Below, in pieces: positions 46,801 to 56,949 of a stretch of DNA of 64,000 nucleotides; within the stretch, counting starts at the first letter, position 1; the number at the start of each line of letters is the position of its first letter. Made by a program: the position numbers and the translations under genes. Where the stretch lies: positions 99,715,893-99,779,892 of the forward strand of contig NC_092628.1 in the NCBI RefSeq assembly GCF_039555335.1, written 5' to 3'. The notes beneath the pieces are model-generated. The model had not been told where the DNA came from. It did no database searches and was given only the letters and a program-made list of their open reading frames with translations. The DNA comes from Amphiura filiformis (taxonomy: Eukaryota; Echinodermata; Ophiuroidea; Amphilepidida; Amphiuridae).

Positions 46801-46861
46801 CTTTCTCTGCCAAACACAGGGTTGCACAGAACAGCAGTAGTATCAACCGACCGGTAGACAT
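34287..46861 (-). CDS. Carboxypeptidase A-like gene 3 (complete, 10 exons)
   Basis: The only gene here that is whole and open. Exons: 46788-46861, 45197-45293, 43597-43806, 43278-43376, 42449-42550, 41898-41999, 41421-41511, 40652-40860, 39128-39212, 34287-34474; 1257 nt, 418 residues, close to the usual length of CPA preproenzymes. Signal peptide about 1-18; propeptide to about 114; zinc ligands His178 and Glu181 (HARE) and His305 (YIDYHSYSQ); Arg233, Asn250-Arg251, Tyr357 and Glu380 are the CPA Arg127, Asn144-Arg145, Tyr248 and Glu270 equivalents; Cys244-Cys267 probably form the conserved disulphide. Position 255 is Cys364. The Arg at the activation site in genes 1 and 2 is Ser114. Predicted secreted digestive or extracellular carboxypeptidase with hydrophobic preference; substrate preference is inferred. 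Confidence 0.94.
34532..35241 (-). mobile_element. Mariner-like deletion derivative in gene 3 intron 9
   Basis: Ends CAGCGTGTATCAAAATAAAG and CACCCTG complement, TA on both sides (34530-34531, 35242-35243). A decayed minus-strand stretch at about 34745-34875 corresponds to a transposase C-terminus (compare the plus-strand copy at 51083-51236). The homologous copy in gene 4 is 53970-54762. Confidence 0.75.
35625..36030. repeat. Dispersed repeat shared with gene 1 intron 1
   Basis: Matches 6935-7430 with shared blocks such as GAATAATAAGCTT and TTTGCTTTGGCTAAATCCTG. Absent from gene 4, so it arrived with the 2.7-kb insertion at about 35600-38340. Confidence 0.65.
36885..38146. mobile_element. 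Tc1/mariner-type element with long inverted ends, inserted in a LINE
   Basis: Ends CTGTCTGTTCAATTAGCTTA and its near complement, with similarity continuing about 120 nt inward (GTGGTCAAAGTCATCAAAGA on both arms). TA on each side (36883-36884, 38147-38148). Removing it and one TA restores the LINE frame. The interior holds a 23-nt minisatellite and no transposase. Confidence 0.82.
37639..37822. repeat. 23-nt minisatellite, 8 units
   Basis: Unit TTGAAAA(TAAA)4, starting at 37639 and every 23 nt to 37800, without a single interruption. Followed to 37860 by plain AAAT repeat. Confidence 0.97.
38345..38465. repeat. Degenerate CCCTAA-like tract
   Basis: CTAACCCTA-type repeats that continue the tract at about 35520-35600. 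In gene 4 the two halves are contiguous (54960-55150), showing that 35600-38340 is a later insertion. Confidence 0.75.
39128..39212 (-). CDS. Gene 3 exon 9
   Basis: [16 protein letters not shown] to GNIYDTI plus the T of the Tyr248 codon. Donor GTAAGT. Confidence 0.9.
39476..39918. mobile_element. MITE with GGGGGGCACT ends and GGTCTTTGGGTGACAG repeats
   Basis: Inverted ends (GGGGGGGCACT at the left, AGTGCCCCCCC at the right) enclosing repeated units GGGGTCNTTGGGTGAGAG or GACAG. Also at 57300-57765 in gene 4, so it predates the duplication. Confidence 0.65.
40019..40626. mobile_element. TTAA-bounded composite of two tRNA-carrying units (family 2)
   Basis: TTAA at 40015-40018 and 40627-40630, with inverted ends CCCTAACCC and GGGTTAGGG. 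Unit 1 (40019-40301) is also closed by TTAA (40302-40305). Unit 2 (about 40332-40626) is nearly identical. A spacer of about 27 nt separates them. On the minus strand each unit has an A box (CGTGGCAAAGTGTCGCCG) and B box (TCTCGGGTTCGAATCCCACC). Gene 4 has the empty site TTATTAAGAAGTT at 57859. Target and ends resemble piggyBac-type elements, but the tRNA region is SINE-like. Confidence 0.75.
40652..40860 (-). CDS. Gene 3 exon 8: third zinc ligand
   Basis: 209 nt. [12 protein letters not shown], then [18 protein letters not shown] with His305, ending in ADYDTQ. Donor GTTAGA. Confidence 0.94.
41421..41511 (-). CDS. Gene 3 exon 7
   Basis: [15 protein letters not shown] to FATGWG, with Arg127, Cys and PNRN. 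91 nt. Two bases differ from gene 4 exon 7. Confidence 0.94.
41898..41999 (-). CDS. Gene 3 exon 6
   Basis: Thirty-four codons, [13 protein letters not shown] to DGYSFTWTD. Donor GTGAGT. Confidence 0.93.
42449..42550 (-). CDS. Gene 3 exon 5: zinc ligands
   Basis: Thirty-four codons, one more than genes 1 and 2 (STGGTNKK). Contains [13 protein letters not shown]. Confidence 0.93.
43278..43376 (-). CDS. Gene 3 exon 4
   Basis: Thirty-three codons, [12 protein letters not shown] to RNIGYLK. GTSYEER replaces GTSYEGR of genes 1 and 2. Confidence 0.92.
43597..43806 (-). CDS. Gene 3 exon 3: propeptide, Ser at the activation site
   Basis: Seventy codons, [13 protein letters not shown] to AYNTYET. 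Reads [11 protein letters not shown] where genes 1 and 2 read [11 protein letters not shown]. Confidence 0.92.
44251..44500. mobile_element. MITE with TTCTACAACCAT ends enclosing TTAGGG-like repeats
   Basis: TTCTACAACCATAAAGGGCC at the left and GGTCCATTATGGTTGTAGAA at the right, with further inverted ACCATAATG blocks inside. Lies in gene 3 intron 2. Confidence 0.65.
45197..45293 (-). CDS. Gene 3 exon 2: propeptide
   Basis: 97 nt, four codons longer than gene 1 exon 2 and in frame: [14 protein letters not shown] to SSKFDGQ. The donor GTTGGT is weak but the frame and flanks support it. Confidence 0.85.
45894..46264. mobile_element. TTAA-flanked MITE in gene 3 intron 1
   Basis: Ends GGGTATACGATGTATTGTTG and its complement, TTAA on both sides (45890-45893, 46265-46268), about 40 nt of inverted repeat. 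Target and structure fit Kolobok-type or piggyBac-type elements. Confidence 0.78.
46788..46861 (-). CDS. Gene 3 exon 1: signal peptide
   Basis: [18 protein letters not shown] followed by EKVRYDG. 74 nt, donor GTAAGG. Confidence 0.92.
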
Positions 46862-46912
46862 GATTGCAATGAAAGCTTGACGCGGAAAGAGGAACTGAAA
46901 CAAGAAGTCAGT

Positions 46913-46988
46913 CACGTGATTCAAGTCAGGTGATTCAAGTCAGGTGATTCAAGTCAGGTGATTCAAGTCAGGTGATTCAAGTCAGGTG
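46913..46988. promoter_or_regulatory. E-box and 14-nt E-box minisatellite at the gene 3 start
   Basis: CACGTG at 46913-46918, 52 nt upstream of the ATG, is followed by five perfect 14-nt units (GATTCAAGTCAGGT, 46918-46987). Each unit creates CAGGTG, another E-box (46927, 46941, 46955, 46969, 46983). The first unit shares GATTCA with the conserved promoter block of genes 1 and 2. A role in transcription is inference. Confidence 0.6.
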
Positions 46989-47063
46989 ACTAAGTTCATG
47001 TAGAATCAAAAATCAATTCTCATGTTTAAAGTTTGGAACACAGACTGATTGCTTTTACGTTAA

Positions 47064-48055
47064 GGTGGCTGTGTACTCTCAGACATGCATGTAGTAAAAG
47101 TGCCATAACTTAGTAATTATTCACACAAGACATATAAAAGTATACATTTCTTATAAAGGCAAGACATCAATGAATCGTAATATAAATACAGATTTGGTGT
47201 AAAAACAACAATTATGACGAAAATAACAAAAAAGTGAATTCGCAATTGTTTTAGTAATGTACATCATAACAAAAAAACACTCTTTCCAAATTTTTTTGTT
47301 TGGCTATGTTTTTTTCTTAATCTTGAGGCACCATTACAAAAACATTTATTTAGTTTTTTGATATTGGCCTTATTTTTTGAGATATTGACCATATAAGGCA
47401 TCAAAATGAACTTTTTAGAATTCACAGATGCCTATTTGCACAATATGATGCCTTAAATCGGAAATAAACAAAAATATAAAAAAATGAGAAAACTGTTTCT
47501 TGAGTCGATCTTGCTTTTATGATAAGCATAATTGCTTACCTATAGATGCTGTATTTATCATGTTTATTGAGTTATCGTGTACCTAAATCGTAATTTTACC
47601 GAGAAAATGAACATTGAAATTATGGCCGCTGAAGTTTAAAGTGGTCAAATTTTGCACTTCGATCGAAGCTCACAGGAGACTGCGGCAGTTCTCGTTTTTC
47701 TACCTTCCATTACGTTGACATCGGGTAAATCCACAGCCATTTGACCGCTAGGTTTGTGTGAAATCAGTGCGTCCGTGGTGCTTCCATAAGATGCGCTGCG
47801 AATGCAGATAAGCGTTGCTTATGCGTAGCGTATCTGTGCGTTAACAAATTGCGCGACTACAAAACACAATGCGTTGTTGCGCGCGTGTACCCCGATTGTA
47901 CAACGAAGATTTTCTTTCCTTTTGAATTGCGGAAACGAGTTTACAAATCTGGATTTTCTTTCCTTGTATTAATAAAAAAACATAACAAAGTACATAAATT
48001 AAAAAAAAAATCTCAATTTCGCAAAAGAAACAATGTCTGAGAGTACACAGCCACC
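47064..48055. mobile_element. 1-kb TTAA-flanked TIR element upstream of gene 3
   Basis: Ends GGTGGCTGTGTACTCTCAGA and its complement, TTAA on both sides (47060-47063, 48056-48059). The interior is AT-rich without a transposase. Non-autonomous Kolobok- or piggyBac-like. Confidence 0.8.
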
Positions 48056-48076
48056 TTAACGCGGTACCTCTCCCGT

Positions 48077-48300
48077 AACCAGGATTTATTGGGGGCTGAT
48101 TTTGAAAAAGTGGACTTTTTTTTCAAAATTTGGACCTTTTTGGACTAGGGACGGATTTTGAAAAAGTGGATTTTTTTCCTAAATTTTGACCTTTTTTGAC
48201 CAAAAAGGCATAATTTTTTTTCGCTCGTTATGCTCGCAAATGGGACTTTTTGAGAATTTTGGGACTTTGCGGGCGTCCGCCCTCAGCCCCCTGGTTACGG
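48077..48300. mobile_element. MITE with CCGTAACCAGG ends
   Basis: CCGTAACCAGGATTTATTGG at the left, CCCCCTGGTTACGG at the right, and internal repeated TTGAAAAAGTGGA-TTTTT blocks. Confidence 0.65.
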
Positions 48301-50006
48301 AATATTCATGTCATGCTGATCACACGCACCTCTAAGATTAGTATCTTTGAAATGGGCGGCATTGTATTTAATCTATGATTGCAGACATACACAGGTGATA
48401 TTAGTACAAAACAAAATGACTTATGCATTATGCATCATAAAAATGTATCAATTGATCAAGATGTTTGGATCAAAAACGTCATTCACAAGATTTTTCTGTG
48501 ACTTGATGGTTTTGACCTATGACCTCTTGTTATTCATAAGTAGGTATAAGTCCACGTTTTTAGTGATTTCTGACATTTTGAAACAAACATTACCATTTTC
48601 ACCATATTTAGCCATTTCTTGTGAAATGCTTATACTGTAAAGTATGGGTCTTCTTTAATTTTAAGCTAGAACGCAGTTTTCATGGCATCGGCCATTTATG
48701 TTCAAAATTAAGCAACTTTCCCCAGTGAAATTTAGCAAATTTCCCAGTAAAACATAATGGGTGTAAGTGGCCGTTGCCATGGAAACTGCCTTCACTTTGA
48801 ATTCTCCTAATAGCATAAAATTAAAGAAGATCTGTATATCAATAATATAAAGTGTAGTTCAAAGCTCTGCATATCAAATATTAAGTTTCTGCTCTATTTA
48901 GGTTTTAAGAAATAGCTAGTTAAAATTTGATACATTTTGGGGAAAAATGACAAAAATCATTAAATTGCGTAACCGTTACCATGGAAACGGAATAGAACTC
49001 GTGGGTTTTTTCAACATTTTTAGTGACAATTTTGTTATAAAAAATAGCAAAAATCATGGGAATTTTTTTCTTGTGCATGAAATAGGTTAATATAGTGCTG
49101 CAGAATGGTGACACCATTGTTAAAGTTTTGTTAAAAGCGTGAAATTTGGCTCAGATGTAGCATTCAGGCTGGTGAACAATTCTAGGGGAGGGCCAAAAAT
49201 ATTTTGTCCAAATTGAGTTATAAACCCTGCCAAAGTGTTCCTCTGGTCACAGAGATTCAGAAAAAGTATAGTTTGACCTATCTGTGATGTATGGTTCTCA
49301 AATTATAAGCAAAAAGGTCCAATGTCAAGGTTAGACCTCTACAGGGGCCAAATTTGAAAACTTGCTCCGATTGTTGTCAAAATGTTCTCAAATTCTTCCT
49401 CTCGTCATAATAATTCATAATAAGTGTTGGCTTCACATATGTGTATCACTCCCTCCGGGGCTCGTGTATTAACATCTCAGTACGAGTGCATTATTTTGTA
49501 CAATTTCACTCCCAACAAGTAGCATTTATTAACCTATAAATATGACTGAGTCAATGCAATTACAAACAACTAACATTAATGTTCACCGCCAGGTGTAAAT
49601 TATCTTTATTATTTTTAATGTCCTTCAGCAATGCAAAAGGAAGACCAATGTCTTACCTGTATGTACATAAAAAATACCTCTTTGTGCCATGGTGCAGACT
49701 TGACGAATTGTTCAAAATTTAACGCTATAATAAACGTCTTACTTACATGTCGTATTTTTAGGCTGTAGTCCAAGTTAACAGGTTCAAATTCAACTTTTAG
49801 CGCAAGGCATTTTTGCAACATAAGACCTGTCAAACGAAAGCATAACCAAGCGGTGTTTGGAGTGTATTTCCACTTAGTACATAATTTAACACAGAATGAA
49901 GAGAATTTGTTTGTTTGTTTGTTTGTTTGTTTACCCAGGTTGGTCCGTGAGGGACACGTGCTAATCCATGGGAACTCCATAGCACTGTAGAAGAATCATA
50001 ATAAAG

Positions 50007-50233
50007 AGTCTAGTTACCTATGGGTGACGGCAGTGCTGAAAGTGTGCAGATTGATTTAAAAGTACAATAATTCGGGTAAAGACACTTCTTCAGGTACAGA
50101 GGAAGAAACATTCATAATTTGTATTTTTGTATGTTTCTTCCTCTGTACCTGATAAAGGGTCTTTACCCGAAATATTGTACTTTTAAATCTGTACACTTTC
50201 AGCACTGCTGCCACACCCATAGGCAACTGGACT
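50007..50233. mobile_element. Foldback MITE, 227 bp
   Basis: Near-complete palindrome: AGTCTAGTTACCTATGGGTG at the left against CACCCATAGGCAACTGGACT at the right, with matching CAGTGCTGAAAGTGT arms and a short AT-rich loop. Confidence 0.85.
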
Positions 50234-50899
50234 CCCTGTTAGTATATACACAGTGGCGTAGGCCTACCGTGGCCGCCCCAACTCCGGGGGGCTGAAGAAA
50301 ATTCAATTTTGCCGCCCCTTCCTCAACAGCCCGAAAAGGTTGACCCAATTTTTTTCTCGGTCGTTTTAAAAAGTGAAGAGCAAAAAAAAAAAGGGAAAAG
50401 GGTTTCAGGCGTTAGCATCCTAAAAGCAGCACATTTGGATGTACAGTACCATTTTTTCAAAAATTTTATGCTTTATCAAATTTTTCCGCCCTTTTTTATT
50501 TCCTAATTATTTTTGCCGCCCCTTCGTTTTTGCCGCCCCTGTTTTTGCCGCCCCTTCTTCTTCCGCCGTCCCTTCATTTTTGCCGCCCCCTACTTTTACC
50601 CAGGGGGCTGGCGCCCCCAAAGCCCCCCCCCCCCAAAAAACGAAAATACGCGCATGATACATATAGCATATCATTATTTATGGCCGCTTATGCAGGGGTG
50701 AAATTTCACATTTGGTCAATTGTTGTTAAAATCAATACCAATGTATAAGGATTCAGAAAAAGTGGAGTTTGACTTAACTTCGATATACATTTTTTTGGGT
50801 TATGGGGAAAAAGTCAAATGTCCAAATTTGGATTCCACGGTCGTTTACAATTGAATATTCATGCGCCTGTGATATGGAGCATTAGTTACTCGCACCAAG

Positions 50900-51422
50900 T
50901 TTAAGCCCAATAAAATGCCACTAGATTACAACGTATGAGGTATTTGGTCAAAAAACTTAATAAGAAATCAGTGGCTATTGTTGTGAGCCGTCAACGGTGT
51001 AAAATAAAGCTGCGCGATGTCAATTAGAATAACATGTAAATCACAGATTCACCACTTTCCTTGACAGAACACCTTTTCTCCTTCAGACTTTGATGAACTC
51101 CAGAGATGTATAATTGCACAAGTTGACATCCCCAGGCAGGGAAGACCTCTCATAAGACGTGGTGTGAATGCCTTGTTGAGGAGAGCTACTATCTGCACAG
51201 AGAGGAATGGTGATCATACCTTGTGGCCATGTGGATGACTAAGACTGTCAATTACTAAAAAGAAAGTGGTTAAACGTGTGATTTTCATGTTGCTTTGATT
51301 TGTAGAGTTGTAGAAGGACAAGATGTTGATTCAGCTATCAACGCAAGTATTTTGACCAAATACTTCATACTTTTTAACCTAATGGCATTTTTCGAACTGT
51401 ATACTTTATTTTGATAATCCTG
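50900..51422 (+). mobile_element. Mariner-like remnant with transposase C-terminus
   Basis: The right end TTTGATAATCCTG|TA matches the ends of 34532-35241 and 53970-54762. A plus-strand frame at 51083-51236 encodes FDELQRCIIAQVDIPRQGRP and VNALLRRATICTERNGDH, the usual C-terminal pattern of mariner/Tc1 transposases. The left end and catalytic part are lost. Confidence 0.6.
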
Positions 51423-51719
51423 TATATGACCGATATATATCGGGACGATACGTTATTGTATAAATAGATTTCAAGAAGCGTGATCACTTTATTCATTTTA
51501 TAAATAAAATTAATTCATACTATTACTCGGCTACTATACCATGTTTTATTTGGTGCCTGGTACAAAATCCATACGACTAATCAAGCGCGTACTTATCATG
51601 CTTCTTGAGAAATTTGCATATTTAATACCCAGGATTTAACATTACTTTTCATTCTTTCCATGACGCTTTAGAAAATCATAACGCCCTTGATTCACATAAA
51701 CACTTTGAATAATACATAC

Positions 51720-52350
51720 TGCAGTTACTGTCCGTTTTCCTATACATAATACACAGTGCTCTTTCCCATTGACGCGTGACCTCTACAAATAGCCTACGTT
51801 AAAAGTATGGGGATATGCCTAGTTAATGTCGCTGTGTGAAAAATAACCGGCCAATATTAAAAGTACTCTTCTAAAATTCTAGACAATATAGTTTTGTAAC
51901 ATGTCCTAAATTTTTAACTAATTTAGATGTTTGGAAATATGCGTACTTTGGTGTTTTAGGAAGGATATGTAAACGACAGATAACAAAAAAAATATGAAGA
52001 AATTATTTCCAAACCGTGTTAAGTCTGCAAACCACCTTGTTTCTCATTTTCAAGAACGCTGGTTAACAATAAGCACGTATTGTCTCATTTCGTAAACAAA
52101 GACCACACACAATTGTTCTCTAGCGCTCGCTTTATAATCGTTCACCCAACTGAAACTATAATCCCAGCGCATTGCTCCATTGTACGTGTAAAAGCAGAAA
52201 CATATGATGTGTGTATTTAACCAGAGAAGATATGATTTAATCAGTTGAGCTGTTTTCAATGAGTGTTATCTTGGTTTAATAGCTTTTAATGGGGTTTAAG
52301 TCCTGCAAAGGTCGAATTGAATTCTACTGTAGACATGACTGCATCATGAA
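51720..52350. repeat. Dispersed repeat, copy of 15590-16380
   Basis: Shares long blocks with gene 2 intron 6, from CAGTTACTGTCCGTTTTCC to CTACTGTAGACATGACTGC. Confidence 0.7.
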
Positions 52351-52393
52351 ACATTATCAAGCCTGCCTGAGAGATCATAAGGGTTCAGAAATT

Positions 52394-53110
52394 AGGGCCG
52401 GATTTACCTTTTGGCGGGCCTGGGCTAGGTCAAAATTTACAGGCCCCAAACACACCATGAAGAAAGGCATGTGCACTCAGGTGGCTGAGTTTTGATTTAT
52501 GTATAGGGGGCCTACTAGAAGACCGATAGTAGCGGCAGAACCAGAAGGGAGACGAGCATATTTTGTTCCGATTTTACTATGACATTTTATTTTCGGACTA
52601 TTTTAAAGGGCATTTCGTGATCCACAGCCTCACCCCCCCCCCCCCCCCACATTTCTTAGAAAAAGTTGAGATTTTTACACTACTGGAAACCTCTGGCTAC
52701 ATAATATTTATGTACAAACAATTTAAGATTAATTCGCTTAGCAAAAGCATCGCCAAATTTTCAAATTACATTCTGGTGTACTGGAACGTAATTCGACACA
52801 GTGGCATGGAGTAGTGATCTATGGAGCATAATTATGCATAACTCGCAAACGCAAAATCAACAATCAATCAAATTTTGGGAATAAACTTTTTAGTGGATAT
52901 CTATTGAAAATTATCATAAAAAGAGGATGCTAAGATCACAAAATACTTCTTTAAACCAAAATGAAGGTGGGTTTTGCTAGACACACGGGGCCAGTGCGAG
53001 CAAATCTCGAGAAATTTTACCATATTTTGGTCCAAAAAATCTTGGGGGCATCCTAATTTTGGGGGCCCTGGACCCCGGGTCCATTTGGCCCAATGTTAAG
53101 TCCGGCACTG
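52394..53110. mobile_element. hAT-like element, second copy with both ends
   Basis: AGGGCCGGATTTACC at the left, GTTAAGTCCGGCACTG at the right, followed by ATTGAAAT. No transposase visible. Right half missing from the gene 3 copy. Confidence 0.6.
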
Positions 53111-53725
53111 ATTGAAATGTACGCAAACAAGAACTTTTCTGAAGAGCACTACCCCGCTGACAATATTGTGCAAAACACGTATTGTAAAATAATAAATTAC
53201 GATTCAATAATGTTTTTCATGAAAACAAATTGCTACTTCTGATAATTCTAAATTTTCACCTTAACCCTCCCCACCGTATTAACGAAGAATGGGATATTGC
53301 CCTTTCTGGTCAGTACATGCTTCAATATTAACTGAAGATCGTAATAGCAACACGAAATGTGTTTACTTTCCAACATGCACCTTTGTGTCCGAGGGAAAAT
53401 TTATTGTTGAAAGTGCCAAATATACAATACATAAAAAATTATTTATATAGACCCTTCTCAAAAACCACAGCATAATATATATACTGCTCAGTGGCCATTT
53501 TATGCAATAGTATTGCACAATTGTATCCATCTTTCAATTGTAATCGGCCTTTTTGTAAAATGTGTATTTTACATGTTAAATATATGGAGCTGAGAATTAG
53601 AGACGGCGTTGTAACCTCATTTTAGGCAAATCTGTCCATTTCAATCCCCCCCCAAAAAAAAAACCATCGACCTGATACTAATATTAATGTGAAAAGTGAT
53701 GACAGGTTTCTCTGAATGAAACATC

Positions 53726-53913
53726 TCAAATATTGGTATCAACGAAGTCACAGATGGCTTTTAAAGCAGCCCAATTCTCTTCACCGCTAGGCTGTATGTA
53801 TTTCGCTGGTAAAAAGAAACCATATCGGCCCTTGTCTCGGCCCTCAGGAGAGTAGCTGAATTGCACGTTTTGTTCTGCGTACATATAGTCACAGCTACCG
53901 CCAGACGCAGGAT
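53726..53913 (-). pseudogene. Gene 4 exon 10
   Basis: [33 protein letters not shown] (Glu270 present), [20 protein letters not shown]. Cys at specificity position 255, as in gene 3. Confidence 0.88.
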
Positions 53914-53969
53914 CTGTAGTATCAAAAAATAAAAACAACACATCACTATGTGACTAACATTTTACTATA

Positions 53970-54762
53970 CAGGGTGTATAAAAATAAAGTATACAGTTTG
54001 TAAAATACCACTAGATTAAAAAAGTATGAGGCATTTGGTCAAAATGCTATAGTCAATAGCGGAATCAACATCTTGTCCTCTCACAACGGTAAAATCACTG
54101 GGGTGTGACCATTTATAAGGCCTCAGTGGCTACTTTTGTGAGGCAAGTAAAAATGCAAATGCGCGAAGTCAATTAAAATAAAAGCAACATGTTTGACCAT
54201 TTTTTTGCAGTATTTTATAGTCTTAGTCATCCACATGGCCACAAGGTATGGTCACCATTCCTCTGTATGCAGATATCAGCTCTCCTCAACATGGCATCTA
54301 CATCACGTCTTATGAGAGGTCTGTCCTGCCTGGATGTAAACTTGTGCAATTATGTGTTTCTGGAGTTCATTAGGTTTGCAGGAGGACTTGTGAAAACCTT
54401 TGATTTCAGATAGTACCCCAATCAAGAAGCAAGAAATCCAGAGGTGTGAGATCAGGATATATTAGCGGCCATTCCACTTGGTGCTTTAAAGCAAAAACGT
54501 TATTGCCAAAAAATTATGCATGGCGTCCTGTCAATTACTATAAAGAAAGCGATTTTCATGTTATTTTAATTGATTCCGGGCAACTGCATTTTTACACGGC
54601 TCACAAAAATAGCTACTGAGTCCTTATTAATGGTCACACGCCAGTGATTTTACAGTGGGGGGGGGAGATGGTGATTCAGTTATAAACTAAAGCATTTTGA
54701 ACAAATATCTCATACTTTTTTCCAACTGTATACCTTATTCTGATCAGTGGTGATACACCCTG
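53970..54762 (-). mobile_element. Mariner-like deletion derivative in gene 4 intron 9
   Basis: Counterpart of 34532-35241: CAGGGTGTATAAAAATAAAG at the left, CACCCTG complement at the right, TA flanks. Decayed transposase C-terminal sequence at about 54228-54370. Confidence 0.75.
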
Positions 54763-54959
54763 TACAGCTATACTGGGTGCTCAAGGTCTATATTACCCTT
54801 CGGATGGTGATTTTATCAAATACATTCTAACGTCAGCGAATTAAAACTGAGATTATTGAAATGCCCTACTAGTGCTAGACCAACACCGGTCCTAATGGGA
54901 GTGACAAAGTGTCACCATTCTGTCATAGTCCGAAGGGTCAACTCTAATATAAACCATAT

Positions 54960-55150
54960 AATCTTTACACTAATCATAACCCTAAACTTCACCCAAAGCC
55001 CTAATTCTAACTGTAACCCTAACCAAACATGATCCTAACTCTAACCCTAACCCTAGTCTAACCCTATCCCGAACACTAACCTTAATAATAACCATAGCCC
55101 TAACCTTATTCCTTACCATAATCCTACCCTAAAATGCCCAAACCCTAACA
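54960..55150. repeat. Degenerate CCCTAA-like tract
   Basis: Contiguous version of the tract that is split in gene 3 at about 35600 and 38340. Confidence 0.8.
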
Positions 55151-55763
55151 TTAACCTTTAATGGACCTTTGGACTAATTAACTGTTCCCACTGAATCGGT
55201 ATTTATAAGATGCTAAATCATACATTTCATGTCATAATATGTGATGCGATCAAACAAAATCAGTCTGAAGTAGGCCCAGGTCAATTTTGGGATTCTAACA
55301 TTTTCATTTTTATCATATTCAAATCTCCACATTGGTAAATAAAACCCAATAATACGACCATTGGTTACGACCATGGGTTTTGTGAACCATCTTTTCACAT
55401 GTTAATGCTTATTACTTTTTGTGTTTTTCAAGTACGTTAAAGGAAGTGTCCGGCAATTTTTCTAACATATAATACATGTAAATACATAACAAAACGTAAA
55501 TCCGTGCTTCTTTTGAAATAATTTTACGATTTATGACAATTATAGAAGTTGGGTGGCGGTCAAAAAAGTCACTGTTGTAACATTTTCGCTTCGGAATTTA
55601 ATCAGAAAAATTTTCATGTAAAAGAAGGATGTTTTTCCTTCCATTTTTGCAAAAAAAGTTAATTTTGATTTTTCCACCCCTACACATACATTATTTGGCC
55701 CATATCTCAAAACTAGGATTGTCGAGTTCCGACTGATTTTGCTTGATCGCATCACATACATCT

Positions 55764-56917
55764 CACGGCCCTGCATTTCTTATATCGCCTTGATAAGAGT
55801 TCGAAGCCCTGTCATCAACAGAGGGCGGTAATCCCATGGTAAAGAATGTCTGATGAACCGCGCTAATGAGCTGGTCAGTAACCATAGAAAAAGCTTGTTT
55901 CCGGCAAAAATTGACAAGTAACTAACATAAATTTCTAGATACAGTTACTAGAAGGTCGTGCGATGAAATCCAACTATTTGTTAATCATTTCTTAATTGAG
56001 GGAGCAATAATTATTCCTCATGAATATTAATGTCATGTTGATGACATCATACCGGGACATCATAATTACTCGAATTGTGTTGTTTTTGGCATTTTGAAAC
56101 ATTTAAAGCTCAAAAGACACATAAAATCAATCACAAATATTTTTCTTCACTTCACATGAGTTTCCATGCCGAAATTCTAGCATCAGAGTAATCTCCTTTT
56201 CAAGATACAGCTTTTATAAGTGTCATATGTCACTTCTATCTAATTCGTAAATTTGTATTATGCACACAAATAGTGATGCCCGTTTGTGCTATATTTATGA
56301 TAGTTTTTCACATCCGATTTTTACGATTAAACACATTCCCTACAGAGAAAACAAAATAGCAAAACATACAACAGTTTGTAACGTTCTCTATGAACTTGAT
56401 CATCTATGTTTGGATTGTGATGTAATTACGAGTGTAATGAGATTTTCTCTTTCTGAATCTGACTGGTAAAATATTATTTTTCATCACGATTTCACATCAA
56501 ATTCATACATTTCTGGGTCAAAAGACATATAAAACATTTAAAAATATTAAAATTTGGTTTATAAATAACGATAATAAAATCATTTGAGTTGATCAAGTAA
56601 ACTCTTTTTATGATTTTCAAGGCAATATGCATAAATGATGATTCTGCATGTACATAATTTTTCACTTCAGTAAGCTCGTCTTTTGACCGACGTTCATTAT
56701 TGATCAATGTTTCTATTGTAAGCAGTAACATCAAAGAACCACAGGTGTATGAGCTTGTGCAATGAATTGGATTACATATGGGTTTTTCGGGTTATTGATC
56801 GCTAGATGGAAGCGAACATGATACATATTACGTGGTATTCCATGCCTGTGCGGGGAGTTGAACCCTAGCGACCAGAACTATGAACACTTTGACGTGTTAG
56901 CACTTTGCAGGGCCGTG
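55764..56917. mobile_element. CACGGCCCTGCA-ended element with tRNA-like ends
   Basis: CACGGCCCTGCA at the left and TGCAGGGCCGTG at the right, ATCT on both sides (55760-55763, 56918-56921). On the minus strand the right end continues AAAGTGCTAACACG and then GCTAGGGTTCAACTCCCC, resembling A and B boxes. Absent from gene 3 at about 39098-39112. Superfamily not assigned. Confidence 0.65.
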
Positions 56918-56949
56918 ATCTAGATGGACGGATTAATGTTAATACTTAC

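Larger units (their letters stand above)
46862..53725. other. Intergenic region between genes 3 and 4
   Basis: No host gene recognised. It holds the gene 3 promoter with its minisatellite, a 1-kb TTAA element, a GTAACCAGG-ended MITE, a foldback MITE (50007-50233), a C-rich GCGTAG-type fragment (50250-50640), TGACCT-type repeats, a mariner-like remnant ending at 51422, a dispersed repeat (51720-52350) and a hAT-like copy (52394-53110). I see nothing in 48640-49190 or 49440-50000. Confidence 0.6.
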
